Shown: in pieces, positions 6,024 through 13,319 of the stretch
Numbering within the stretch: position 1 is the stretch's first letter
Layout: every line of letters begins with the position of its first letter
Notes under the pieces: model-generated
Database searches by the model: none
Seen by the model: only the letters and a program-made list of their open reading frames with translations
What the model was told of the DNA's origin: nothing
Translations under genes and position numbers: made by a program
Assembly: GCA_046050145.1 (NCBI GenBank)
Contig: JBJOQC010000042.1
Coordinates: forward strand, 1-22,659
Source of the DNA: CAYZPE01 sp046050145
GTDB taxonomy: Bacteria; Patescibacteriota; Minisyncoccia; Phycocordibacterales; CAYZPE01
Length of the DNA: 22,659 nucleotides
Direction: 5' to 3'

Positions 6024-7337
6024 CTAAAGATTTTGAAGTGGATCAATCATATTCTCCTGTATATTTGTAGCTTTTTGCATTACCTGATTTCCATAAAAAG
6101 CATTTGAAGCCTTATTCCATGCACCTCCTGCATAGTAGCGAAGAGCCGCTTCCCTTTCTGCACTATAGCCACCTTTTCCAGCTCCCAAATCTTTAAGATA
6201 ATAAGCCGAAGCTGTAAAAGCATCTTTTGGTTCCCATGGGTTTGCCACAGATTTTCCAAGAGCAAGAGCTACCTTATCCGCATACATTTCCCACGTTGAA
6301 GGTATAAACTGTGATGGACCCATTGCTCCTCCCCACCCTCCCTGCCAAGGACACGACAAAGGCATTATCTCAGGATCAAGACCGAGAGCACTTGTTATAC
6401 GAAGATACGGAGCATGATCTCGAGTCGGCTTCATGATTTTTTGCCAGTGTTTTTCTGGTGGATCTCCGGGACGATTACATGTACCGACATTTTCTCCTAG
6501 ATTTGTTTCCTGTGTCAGGATAGCAAGAAGAAAAGCTGGACGAACACCAGTCTTTGCCTGTGCTTCGACTGCGTATTGAAGCGCTGTACCGAAAGGAATT
6601 GCAGCTGAGTCACGGAGCTGGAACAGAGCTGTGCGGATAGCCGCAGCACGCTTTTCACGCTCTGAAAGTACTGCTTTGTACGCCTTCTCCTCAGAACGAG
6701 AGAAAGAAAGAAGTTTCTTTTTCTCTGTTTCTGCACGTTCAATCGTTCTCTTCTCTGCTTCAATCACAATACGAGCATCAGTTTCTTGCTTTTTTCGCTC
6801 CGCCAAAGCTTCACGCTCTTCTTCTGTTTGATTTTTTGCCTGTCGAATATCTTCAAAAAAAACAGTTATCGATTTTTGAACGGTTGTAAACGAATCAACC
6901 TCTGCAAAAAATTCTGCCAAATCTTTATTTGAAAGAAGTATTTCAGGTAAAGAAAAATCATCAGCTTCATCCGACTGACGAATAAGCTTTGCGAGAGCCT
7001 CCTTACTCTTATCAATCTTTTCTTCAAGATCGGCAATTACAGCTGTCTTACTTCCAATATCCTTACCCAATCTTTCAATACTTAAATTTTTTGCTCTAAT
7101 ACTCAATTGCGCCTTTGAGATCTCAGCATTTAAAATAGCAACATCACGCTCCAAAGAAACAGACTCTCTTTGTTTTGCCTTAAGGATTTCTTGTTGTTTA
7201 GCAATTTCAGCTTCTACTTGCTGAAGCTCTAAACGAAGTGCTGCTTCACGCTCTAAAACAGCCTGAGAAGACTGAGCAAAAAGACCTAGAGGCACCATAA
7301 AAAATGCCAATATAAAATAGAGAGCATATAATCTCAT
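6024..7337 (-). CDS. secreted coiled-coil protein with lytic transglycosylase (MltB-like) domain
   Basis: Probable cell-wall remodelling enzyme. The 437 residues begin with a signal peptide (about 1-21, hydrophobic core LYFILAFFMVPLGLF, ending AQ). A long coiled coil (about 25-240) resembles the EnvC/PcsB-type N-terminal region of division hydrolases. The C-terminal domain (about 248-430) is lysozyme-like: likely catalytic E277 in LTQETNLG, then GAMGPSQFIPSTWEMYA (338-353), typical of MltB-type transglycosylases that cleave glycan strands to anhydromuropeptides. C288 and C329 could form a disulphide outside the cytoplasm. It probably acts at septal peptidoglycan, the coiled coil serving as a docking or autoinhibitory arm. 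The ATG is 6 bases from a TATAAT. The enzyme class is sure; exact specificity is not. Confidence 0.88.
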   Translation of the reverse strand: MRLYALYFILAFFMVPLGLFAQSSQAVLEREAALRLELQQVEAEIAKQQEILKAKQRESVSLERDVAILNAEISKAQLSIRAKNLSIERLGKDIGSKTAVIADLEEKIDKSKEALAKLIRQSDEADDFSLPEILLSNKDLAEFFAEVDSFTTVQKSITVFFEDIRQAKNQTEEEREALAERKKQETDARIVIEAEKRTIERAETEKKKLLSFSRSEEKAYKAVLSEREKRAAAIRTALFQLRDSAAIPFGTALQYAVEAQAKTGVRPAFLLAILTQETNLGENVGTCNRPGDPPEKHWQKIMKPTRDHAPYLRITSALGLDPEIMPLSCPWQGGWGGAMGPSQFIPSTWEMYADKVALALGKSVANPWEPKDAFTASAYYLKDLGAGKGGYSAEREAALRYYAGGAWNKASNAFYGNQVMQKATNIQENMIDPLQNL

Positions 7338-7343
7338 CCAAAA

Positions 7344-7376
7344 ATTATATCACAATAAAAAAAGGACTTATGTCCT
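7344..7376 (-). terminator. rplY terminator running into the -10 box of the transglycosylase gene
   Basis: Minus-strand AGGAC/GTCCT hairpin (7363-7376, 4-base loop), followed by seven T residues (7357-7363), ends rplY. Directly downstream lies an extended -10, TGATATAAT (TATAAT at 7344-7349), 6 bases before the transglycosylase ATG. The gap between the two genes thus holds a terminator and then a promoter with no spare bases; the -35 is poor. Confidence 0.7.
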
Positions 7377-7393
7377 CTTTTTTATTTCGTATC

Positions 7394-8056
7394 TTATTTC
7401 TTTTCTGCTTCTCCCTCTCCTTCTGCTGGAGCTGCACCATCCTTTTCTTTACCTTTCTTTTCAACCTCAATAGCTGAAAGATCAACAGGAGCTGCCTCTT
7501 CTTCTTTCTCTTCTTTAGCTTCAGATACAAGAGCAACAACCTCATCAGCCTTTTCGAGAAGAGTTACGCCTTCTGGCAATACAATATCTTTTGCAAGAAT
7601 TCGAGATTCAAAGTTTACTAGGCTTGAAATATCAACATTGATTTCATGAGGAAGATTTTTAGGTTCAGCCTCAATCTTAAGCTCATACAAAACCTTTACA
7701 AGTACTCCACTCAATTCTTTTACCGCAGGAGATACACCGATAAATTCAAGAGGAACATCAATTTCAATTTTCTGACCCTTTTCGAATACGTAAAAGTCTG
7801 CGTGACGAGGAACATCAGTTACTGGATTAATATCAACTTCATGAATAAGAGCATCGTATTCATTATTTCCTTCCTTCAAAGTAACAACAGTTGATTCTCC
7901 AGCTTCTTTCAACACTTTTAAGAAAATTTTAAGAGGAACAGCAATTGGAGTTGACGCTTGTTTCTTTCCATAAAATACAGCAGGCATAATACCCTCCTTT
8001 CGAAGAGTTTCGAGGTCTTTTTTCACGTCTCTTTTTTGAAATTCAAGTGTGATCAT
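7394..8056 (-). CDS. rplY: 50S ribosomal protein L25 (general stress protein CTC type)
   Basis: bL25 binds 5S rRNA in the large subunit. The 220 residues contain the 5S-binding N-terminal domain (about 1-95: LRKEGIMPAVFYGKK, EVDINPVTDVPRHADFYVF), then the CTC beta domain (about 96-185: IDVPLEFIGVSPAVKE, LPHEINVDISSL). The C-terminal tail, about 35-40 residues, is low complexity and rich in Glu, Lys, Ala and Pro. This is the long TL5/CTC form; E. coli L25 has only 94 residues. The ATG at 8054-8056 lies 12 bases from a TATAAT. It is monocistronic, ended by the hairpin at 7363-7376. Confidence 0.95.
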   Translation of the reverse strand: MITLEFQKRDVKKDLETLRKEGIMPAVFYGKKQASTPIAVPLKIFLKVLKEAGESTVVTLKEGNNEYDALIHEVDINPVTDVPRHADFYVFEKGQKIEIDVPLEFIGVSPAVKELSGVLVKVLYELKIEAEPKNLPHEINVDISSLVNFESRILAKDIVLPEGVTLLEKADEVVALVSEAKEEKEEEAAPVDLSAIEVEKKGKEKDGAAPAEGEGEAEKK

Positions 8057-8068
8057 ATGTAGGGAACT

Positions 8069-8096
8069 ATTATATACAAGAATACAAAAAAGGCAA
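8069..8096 (-). promoter_or_regulatory. promoter of rplY
   Basis: Minus-strand TTGCCT (8091-8096), 16-base spacer, TATAAT (8069-8074), then 12 bases to the ATG, so the leader would be about 5 bases. The -35 lies only 2 bases after the stop of the upstream dehydrogenase gene. Confidence 0.6.
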
Positions 8097-8098
8097 GA

Positions 8099-9067
8099 TT
8101 AGAGAGCATTTGGCGCTTTTTCTCCTTTCAAAACAGCGATGATATTTGATGCTGCTATACGAGACATTTCGTCCCGCACTCGCACTGTCGCAGATGCTAC
8201 ATGAGGCGTAAGCAATACATTTGAAAATGATAGTAGTCCTTTATACACCTGCGGCTCATCTTCGAACACATCAAGAGCTACACCTCCCAAACGTCCTCCT
8301 GACAGTACTTCTGCCAAAGCTCTTTCATCAACAACTCCACCGCGAGCAGTATTTATCAGATACGCACCATCCTTCATCATTCCAAGTGTTTTTGCATTTA
8401 TAAGATGTTTAGTCTGAGGCATAAGTGGTACATGGAGTGTAACAATATCCGAAACCTTCAAAAGATCTTCAAGGCTTTCTTTATAAGAAGCATTGCAATC
8501 CTCTTCTATATATTGATTCCGTTTAATGTCTTGATATACAACAGTACAACCAAAACCATGGTGCATCACTCTCCCTACTGTCGCACCAATATGCCCAGCA
8601 CCAACAATCCCAACCACCTTTCCCTGCATATCAGGATGGATGAGCAAGTTAGGATCCCAAGCCTTGTACAAACCTCTTCGTACATATGAATCCCCTTCTG
8701 TCACCCGCATCATAAGACTAAAGAGAAGTGCGAGCGTATGTTCAGCCACAGCTTCTGACACAAGAGGTGTTGGTGTATTTGTGACAGTAATACCTCTCTT
8801 TTTCGCTTCAACAATATCAATGTTATCAAAACCAACAGCGTAGTTTGCATATATTTTGACCGTAGGCGCCACATCAAAAATAGTAGAATCAATTTTGTTT
8901 GTAAGAAGAGAAAGTACAGCATCATAAGGCATAGCTGTAATTTTCTTTATAAGCCCTTCTTTTGAAAGAGGCCCTGATTCACTCCCAACATGAACTTCAA
9001 AACCCTCTTTTGTAAGCATATCGAGAGCAGGGCCTGGAATACGTTCTGTAACTAAAATTTTTTTCAT
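8099..9067 (-). CDS. NAD-dependent D-isomer 2-hydroxyacid dehydrogenase (glyoxylate/hydroxypyruvate reductase type)
   Basis: Cytoplasmic oxidoreductase interconverting a 2-oxoacid and a D-2-hydroxyacid with NAD(H). The 322 residues show the two split catalytic-domain parts and a Rossmann domain: GxGxxG in VGIVGAGHIGATVGR (about 152-166), and D180 after the second strand, which favours NAD over NADP. The catalytic triad is complete: R242 in NTARGGVVDE, E271 in FEDEP, and H289 in TPHVASAT. The closest well-known types are glyoxylate and hydroxypyruvate reductases; the substrate cannot be fixed from sequence. It is the last gene of a three-gene operon, starting 1 base after the FAD oxidase. Coupling to that enzyme suggests a shared hydroxyacid/oxoacid pair. 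Confidence 0.92.
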   Translation of the reverse strand: MKKILVTERIPGPALDMLTKEGFEVHVGSESGPLSKEGLIKKITAMPYDAVLSLLTNKIDSTIFDVAPTVKIYANYAVGFDNIDIVEAKKRGITVTNTPTPLVSEAVAEHTLALLFSLMMRVTEGDSYVRRGLYKAWDPNLLIHPDMQGKVVGIVGAGHIGATVGRVMHHGFGCTVVYQDIKRNQYIEEDCNASYKESLEDLLKVSDIVTLHVPLMPQTKHLINAKTLGMMKDGAYLINTARGGVVDERALAEVLSGGRLGGVALDVFEDEPQVYKGLLSFSNVLLTPHVASATVRVRDEMSRIAASNIIAVLKGEKAPNAL

Positions 9068-9068
9068 A

Positions 9069-10709
9069 TTATGTAGTTGCTATGTGTTTCTCTAAATACT
9101 CCTTGGTGCCACCAACTTTTTTACCTGGGTTAAAAATATTTTGTGGATCATATATTTTTTTAATCTCTTCAAACAAAGAATAAACTTTTTCTCCGTACAT
9201 ATCTTTAAGATATGGAGTTCGGAGAATTCCGTCATTATGCTCTGCAGTGATCGTCCCCTTAAAATGATTTATAAGTGCATGCACTTTATCTGCAACAATC
9301 ACAATTTTATCTCGCTCACTTTGTTTTGTGAGATCCATCAATGGAATGATGTGAAAATTTCCATTACCAGCATGTCCTGCAATATTTGCTTGTATATCAT
9401 GCTCTTTAAGTATTTTTAGAATTTGAGGTAAAAACTCTGGAATATATTTTGGATCAATACAAAAGTCTTCGACAAATGGTGCTGTTCTCTTGCCTTTTAC
9501 ATGCTGACGCAACAGGTTAAAACTTTCTCGACGCATAACCCAATACTTATCTTGTTCACTTTGTTCATGAAGTGTACGAGTCTTTACAGGAAAAGCCTTG
9601 AGTGCTTTTTCTGTCTTTTGAATTTTTTCTTGGAGTACGTACACATCATCTTCTGCAAATTCTGCAAGGAGAATTAGTTTTGGCATACCAAGCATTCTTA
9701 TTCCCATAAGAGCCTCTGGCAGAAACTGAAATGCAAATTTAAGAAATGAAGTGTGAGCCTTCTTTGCAATCTCAGGCATAAAACGCAACCCGAGCTTCAG
9801 AGTTGCCTCATCAAATGCTTCGAGGCTTTCTGGCTCAAAAGGTAGAAGTGTATTTACAATTCCTGGTAATGCATCCCAATTTTTGAAAAAGATTGCAACC
9901 ATCTTTTTATGAGGCTTTTCACGAACAAGTTTTATTTTTGCTTGTGTAAAAATACCAAGTGTTCCTTGAGATCCCACAAAAAGCTGAGAAAGATCAAAAT
10001 GTTTCCGATCCCATACTCGCCACAAAGCATATCCCGCAGAATTTTTCGAAACAGCAGGACGGGCATTTTTTACTACATCATAATTCTTCTCCAATAAATC
10101 AAACGTCTTTCTATACACCTCACCTTCAAATGTCTGCTCCTTTTTCTTTGCTTCAAGTTCATCAAGATTTAATTTTTTAAAAGCATATTCATTTCCGTCG
10201 GCAAGCACCATTTTTACTTCAAGGACTGAATCTCGTGTTTGACCATATCGGAGAGTTTTTTCTCCTCCAGCATTATTCATAATGATTCCACCGAGTGCTG
10301 CAATAGATTTTGATGCAGGATACGAAGGGAACACCACATCTTGAGGTACAATCTTCCCTTCAAAATCGTGGTAATACAAGCCTGGCTCAACACGTGCAGT
10401 CATAGAAACAAGATCCGCTTCCCCTTTATTAATATGTTGCGTGCACGACACAATAATAGATTCATTGAGAGGTCCACCTGACATACAGGTACCAGCAGAA
10501 CGACCGGTAATAGAAAGTGTTGGTCTGTCTTTTTTATGTTCCCCAACAAAACGCACTACATTTTTTATGTCAGATACATCTTTTGGACATACCACAACTT
10601 CAGGCATAACCTTAAAAAGGCTTGCGTCTTTTGAATATGTTTCGAGAGTTTTACTATCCGAAAGAACCTCACCAGACACAATATTCTTTAAATCTTCGGC
10701 TAAAGACAT
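9069..10709 (-). CDS. FAD-linked oxidase, D-lactate/glycolate dehydrogenase (GlcD/Dld) family
   Basis: Flavoprotein of the vanillyl-alcohol-oxidase fold, probably oxidising a D-2-hydroxyacid such as D-lactate or glycolate. The 546 residues hold an N-terminal FAD-binding type 4 domain (about 35-265; VVVCPKDVSDIKNVVRF, ITGRSAGTCMSGG, ALGGIIMNNAGGEKTLRYG, VGSQGTLGIFT). The C-terminal FAD-oxidase domain (about 270-540) includes the metal/substrate motif GHAGNGNFH (H446, H453), AEHNDG (E490, H491) and a final IFNPGKK. No signal peptide or iron-sulfur cluster extension is present, so the electron acceptor is unknown. It starts 4 bases after the aldolase stop and precedes the D-2-hydroxyacid dehydrogenase by 1 base. 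Confidence 0.92.
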   Translation of the reverse strand: MSLAEDLKNIVSGEVLSDSKTLETYSKDASLFKVMPEVVVCPKDVSDIKNVVRFVGEHKKDRPTLSITGRSAGTCMSGGPLNESIIVSCTQHINKGEADLVSMTARVEPGLYYHDFEGKIVPQDVVFPSYPASKSIAALGGIIMNNAGGEKTLRYGQTRDSVLEVKMVLADGNEYAFKKLNLDELEAKKKEQTFEGEVYRKTFDLLEKNYDVVKNARPAVSKNSAGYALWRVWDRKHFDLSQLFVGSQGTLGIFTQAKIKLVREKPHKKMVAIFFKNWDALPGIVNTLLPFEPESLEAFDEATLKLGLRFMPEIAKKAHTSFLKFAFQFLPEALMGIRMLGMPKLILLAEFAEDDVYVLQEKIQKTEKALKAFPVKTRTLHEQSEQDKYWVMRRESFNLLRQHVKGKRTAPFVEDFCIDPKYIPEFLPQILKILKEHDIQANIAGHAGNGNFHIIPLMDLTKQSERDKIVIVADKVHALINHFKGTITAEHNDGILRTPYLKDMYGEKVYSLFEEIKKIYDPQNIFNPGKKVGGTKEYLEKHIATT

Positions 10710-10713
10710 AAAT

Positions 10714-11586
10714 TTATAAATTGTTAAATAATTTTAATTTCTGCTCAACGACAGCGATCATAGAATTCAGACCTCCTTTCAAAAACTTATACGGAGCAAC
10801 TTCCTCAGGATTATCTTGGAGTGACCTCTTGAGACCGTCTCTGTACGCAACACGTACTTCAGTATTTATATGAACAACTGAAACGCCGTGTTTTATAGCT
10901 TGTATAAAATCATCAGCAGAATTTCCAGATCCACCATGAAGCACCAATGGCACACCTGAATATGCACGAACTTTTTTTACAACATCAATATTAAGTTTTG
11001 GGTCACTTCCTCCTTTGAGCATTCCATGAATATTTCCCACAGCTGGAGCAAGGAGGTCTACTCCTGTTTCTTTTACAAAACGTTCAGCATCTTCTGGGTG
11101 AGTTAAATTTTCTGCACTAAGCTCAACACCTTCGGGTATTGCGTCCAAGATTTTTGAAGACTGTCCGATATATCCAAGCTCACCTTCTACCAATACATCT
11201 CGCCCTGAACTTCTTGCATACTCAACACACTGCTTTGCATGAGCAATATTTTCTTCGAGAGAAAGTTTTGCTCCATCAAAAATAACAGAGTCAAACCCCG
11301 CATCTATCGCTTCTTTGACTCTCTCGACTGAATACGTATGATCAGCATTAAGATATACAGGATATTGATACTCTTCACGCAAATTTTTTACCACCGCTGC
11401 AATAGATTTAACCCCAAAAAAATCTCTTTCACCCTCCGAGACACCTATGATTACCGGAAGATTTAAATTACGCGCTGCAGTAAAAACAGCAGAAACTGCA
11501 ACACTATCTGAAATATTAAAATGTCCAACTGCCACACCTCGTTTTTCTGCATCTTGCACAACTTCACGTAATGTTTGTATTGCCAT
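10714..11586 (-). CDS. fba: class II fructose-bisphosphate aldolase family enzyme
   Basis: Zinc-dependent aldolase, probably splitting or making fructose 1,6-bisphosphate from DHAP and GAP. In the 290 residues I see catalytic D82 and zinc ligand H83 in LNADHTYS, E134/E136 in VEGELGYIG, zinc ligand H187 in VGNIHGML, zinc ligand H217 in VLHGGSGN, and phosphate-binding NTEVR (241-245). Length fits the GatY/KbaY/Bacillus-type branch, so tagatose-bisphosphate or another ketose phosphate remains possible. It is the first gene of the operon with the two hydroxyacid oxidoreductases, and divergent from the PfkB kinase. Leader DNA holds an inverted repeat that could be an operator. There is no Shine-Dalgarno site before the ATG. 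Confidence 0.93.
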   Translation of the reverse strand: MAIQTLREVVQDAEKRGVAVGHFNISDSVAVSAVFTAARNLNLPVIIGVSEGERDFFGVKSIAAVVKNLREEYQYPVYLNADHTYSVERVKEAIDAGFDSVIFDGAKLSLEENIAHAKQCVEYARSSGRDVLVEGELGYIGQSSKILDAIPEGVELSAENLTHPEDAERFVKETGVDLLAPAVGNIHGMLKGGSDPKLNIDVVKKVRAYSGVPLVLHGGSGNSADDFIQAIKHGVSVVHINTEVRVAYRDGLKRSLQDNPEEVAPYKFLKGGLNSMIAVVEQKLKLFNNL

Positions 11587-11596
11587 CCCGGTTAGA

Positions 11597-11622
11597 GATA
11601 AGAAATGAACATCATTTCTATC
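11597..11622. promoter_or_regulatory. inverted repeat upstream of fba, possible operator
   Basis: AGAAATGA (11601-11608) and TCATTTCT (11612-11619) are perfect inverted copies around ACA, extended imperfectly by GAT/ATC. The left edge is 10 bases before the fba ATG (minus strand) and no T-run follows, so a terminator is unlikely. The rest of the 160-base divergent gap shows only the pfkB -10. A clear fba promoter was not found. Confidence 0.4.
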
Positions 11623-11731
11623 TTAATATTTTAGTTAATAAAACCTTTTCCCAAATAAAGAATCGTGCGGTAGCAACAATCTCTAGCGGGACAAGTATTG
11701 TGAATAATTTTACCATATAAAAAATATTAAA

Positions 11732-11740
11732 TGGTACAAT
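11732..11740 (+). promoter_or_regulatory. extended -10 promoter of the PfkB kinase gene, leaderless
   Basis: TGGTACAAT (TGn plus -10 TACAAT at 11735-11740) lies 6 bases before the ATG at 11747. No good -35 is seen at 16-18 bases. The start of transcription is predicted at the start codon. Confidence 0.5.
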
Positions 11741-11746
11741 TCTCTC

Positions 11747-12745
11747 ATGAACAAACCACTTGATTTCGTAGCAATAGGAGACATTACAACTGACGCTTTT
11801 ATTCGTCTTAAAGATGCTCATGTAAATTGCAATATAAACAAAGACTCATGTGAAATCTGCATGGCTTTTGGTGACAAGGTTCCGTATGAATTTGTAGAAA
11901 TTGTTAAATCAGTTGGAAATAGCCCTAACGCATCTGTCTCAGCACATCGACTCGGTCTTTCTTCAGGACTTATTAGTAACCTCGGCGATGATCAAAATGG
12001 CGGAGAGTGCCTTGCGACCCTTACTAAACAAGGTGTTGATACTACATATGTAAAGGTTCATAAAAACAGAGAAACAAACTATCACTATGTTCTATGGTTT
12101 GAAGATGAGCGTACCATTCTCGTAAAACATCATGACTATGACTACAAATTTCCTGATCTTCCTGCACCTAAATGGCTCTATTTAAGTTCTCTTGGAGAAA
12201 GTTCTCTTGCATATCATGGAGAAATTGAAAGTTACCTCAAAGCAAACCCTGAAACACGACTTGCATTTCAACCGGGGACATTTCAAATGAAACTCGGAGT
12301 AGAAAAACTCAAGGGTCTCTATGCTCATACAGAAGTATTTTTTTGTAACGTAGAAGAAGCAAAAAGAATCCTCAAAGCAAAAGACGAAACTCCTGTAGAA
12401 AAACTTCTTGAAGACATGCGAGTTCTTGGACCACGTATTGCTGTGATTACTGATGGACCTCGAGGTGCATATGCATATGACGGTAGACACCGATGGTTTA
12501 TGCCTCCATATCCTGATCCAAAACCTCCATACGAAAGAACAGGTGCTGGTGATGCTTTCGCTTCAACATTTACTTCGGCACTTGCTTTAGGTAAAGACAT
12601 AGCAGAGGCTCTGATGTGGGGGCCAATAAACTCTATGTCAGTCGTGCAGTATGTAGGTGCTCAAAAAGGACTTCTCACTCGAGAGAAACTTGAAAAACTT
12701 CTAGCTGATGCTCCAAAAAGCTACAAGCCAAAGTTACTTGCGTAA
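11747..12745 (+). CDS. PfkB/ribokinase-family sugar kinase
   Basis: ATP-dependent kinase of the ribokinase fold. The 332 residues have the N-terminal FVAIGDITTDAFI strand, a substrate-lid region, VFFCNVEEAKRIL, and the PfkB C-terminal signature RTGAGDAFAST (265-273), with catalytic base D269 and the anion hole GAGD. An unusual Cys-containing stretch lies at 28-45 (C28, C35, C38 in CNINKDSCEIC, then FGDKVPYEF), where ribokinases usually have the GG-rich sugar motif; it may change substrate contacts or bind metal. The substrate is not certain: ribose, a nucleoside, or fructose-6-phosphate are all possible. Its position opposite the aldolase operon and near the pentose-phosphate operon favours central sugar phosphate metabolism. 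It ends at a strong terminator. Confidence 0.9.
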   Translation: MNKPLDFVAIGDITTDAFIRLKDAHVNCNINKDSCEICMAFGDKVPYEFVEIVKSVGNSPNASVSAHRLGLSSGLISNLGDDQNGGECLATLTKQGVDTTYVKVHKNRETNYHYVLWFEDERTILVKHHDYDYKFPDLPAPKWLYLSSLGESSLAYHGEIESYLKANPETRLAFQPGTFQMKLGVEKLKGLYAHTEVFFCNVEEAKRILKAKDETPVEKLLEDMRVLGPRIAVITDGPRGAYAYDGRHRWFMPPYPDPKPPYERTGAGDAFASTFTSALALGKDIAEALMWGPINSMSVVQYVGAQKGLLTREKLEKLLADAPKSYKPKLLA

Positions 12746-12779
12746 CCAAACTAAAATTAAGAACTTTGAATAAAAAAAT

Positions 12780-12803
12780 AGCACCCAAGGGTGCTGTTTT
12801 TTT
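12780..12803. terminator. bidirectional intrinsic terminator
   Basis: GCACC (12781-12785), loop CAAG, GGTGC (12790-12794), with T7 on the right and an A-run on the left. It ends the plus-strand PfkB gene and the nine-gene minus-strand operon, whose last stop is at 12802. Confidence 0.85.
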
Positions 12804-13092
12804 ATTTCCTCTTTTTAGAAACGGCTCGAACGAAGAGTGAAATAAAAAGAGCTAAGAGCGTAACACTTATTGCATATATAAATTTATTTGAAAGACTGTC
12901 ACCTCCTTTTGAAATCTCTCTAAAAAGTGATTTTAAAGCATCGTCCCACGCAAGCGCTGCCACAAACCCTGCAGAAGAAGCAAAGAAAATAGCGAGTCTG
13001 TCTCTGAAAGAGAATTTCGAATACGCAGAGCTATATTTTTTTATAAAATCATCCTTCTCGCTAAACCCTGGTATATTTTCTTGATCAATCAT
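12802..13092 (-). CDS. small two-helix membrane protein (resembles DUF5654)
   Basis: 96 residues. An acidic/polar N-terminus is followed by two predicted membrane helices (about 33-50, IFFASSAGFVAALAWDDAL; about 71-89, YAISVTLLALFISLFV) and a basic end (RAVSKKRK), so both termini may be cytoplasmic. The GFVAALAWDDALKSLF stretch reminds me of the DUF5654 family found in archaea and candidate-phylum bacteria; this is from memory and not verified. Last gene of the operon, 5 bases after the DUF1653 stop; its end overlaps the terminator T-run. No function is assigned. Confidence 0.75.
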   Translation of the reverse strand: MIDQENIPGFSEKDDFIKKYSSAYSKFSFRDRLAIFFASSAGFVAALAWDDALKSLFREISKGGDSLSNKFIYAISVTLLALFISLFVRAVSKKRK

Positions 13093-13097
13093 ATATA

Positions 13098-13316
13098 TTA
13101 TTTAAAGAATATAAATCGAGGAGTTTTTTTGCCTTCAAAAGTAACATCTTCGAGAAACATCTTTACGGGTCGTGCCCAGAACTTAACCTCAGACTCATAC
13201 ATAGGCTCATAAATTACCAAATCTTCCATAGTCTCAGAATGTTTTCCTAGACCTAGCACATGATAACTTTGACCATTTTTATAATGTCTATATATACCTC
13301 CAATTTTTATTTCCAT
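13098..13316 (-). CDS. DUF1653 domain protein
   Basis: 72 residues matching the small DUF1653 fold almost end to end: IGGIYRHYKNGQSYHVLGLGKHSETMEDLVIYEPMY, then a W-A-R-P-x-x-M-F-L-E-x-V block and TPRFIFFK. The family is a small, probably cytoplasmic beta protein of unknown biochemical role, common in bacteria. It starts 3 bases after the transketolase C-half stop and is followed by the small membrane protein, so it belongs to the sugar-phosphate operon, though its link to that pathway is unknown. Confidence 0.85.
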   Translation of the reverse strand: MEIKIGGIYRHYKNGQSYHVLGLGKHSETMEDLVIYEPMYESEVKFWARPVKMFLEDVTFEGKKTPRFIFFK

Positions 13317-13319
13317 ATT

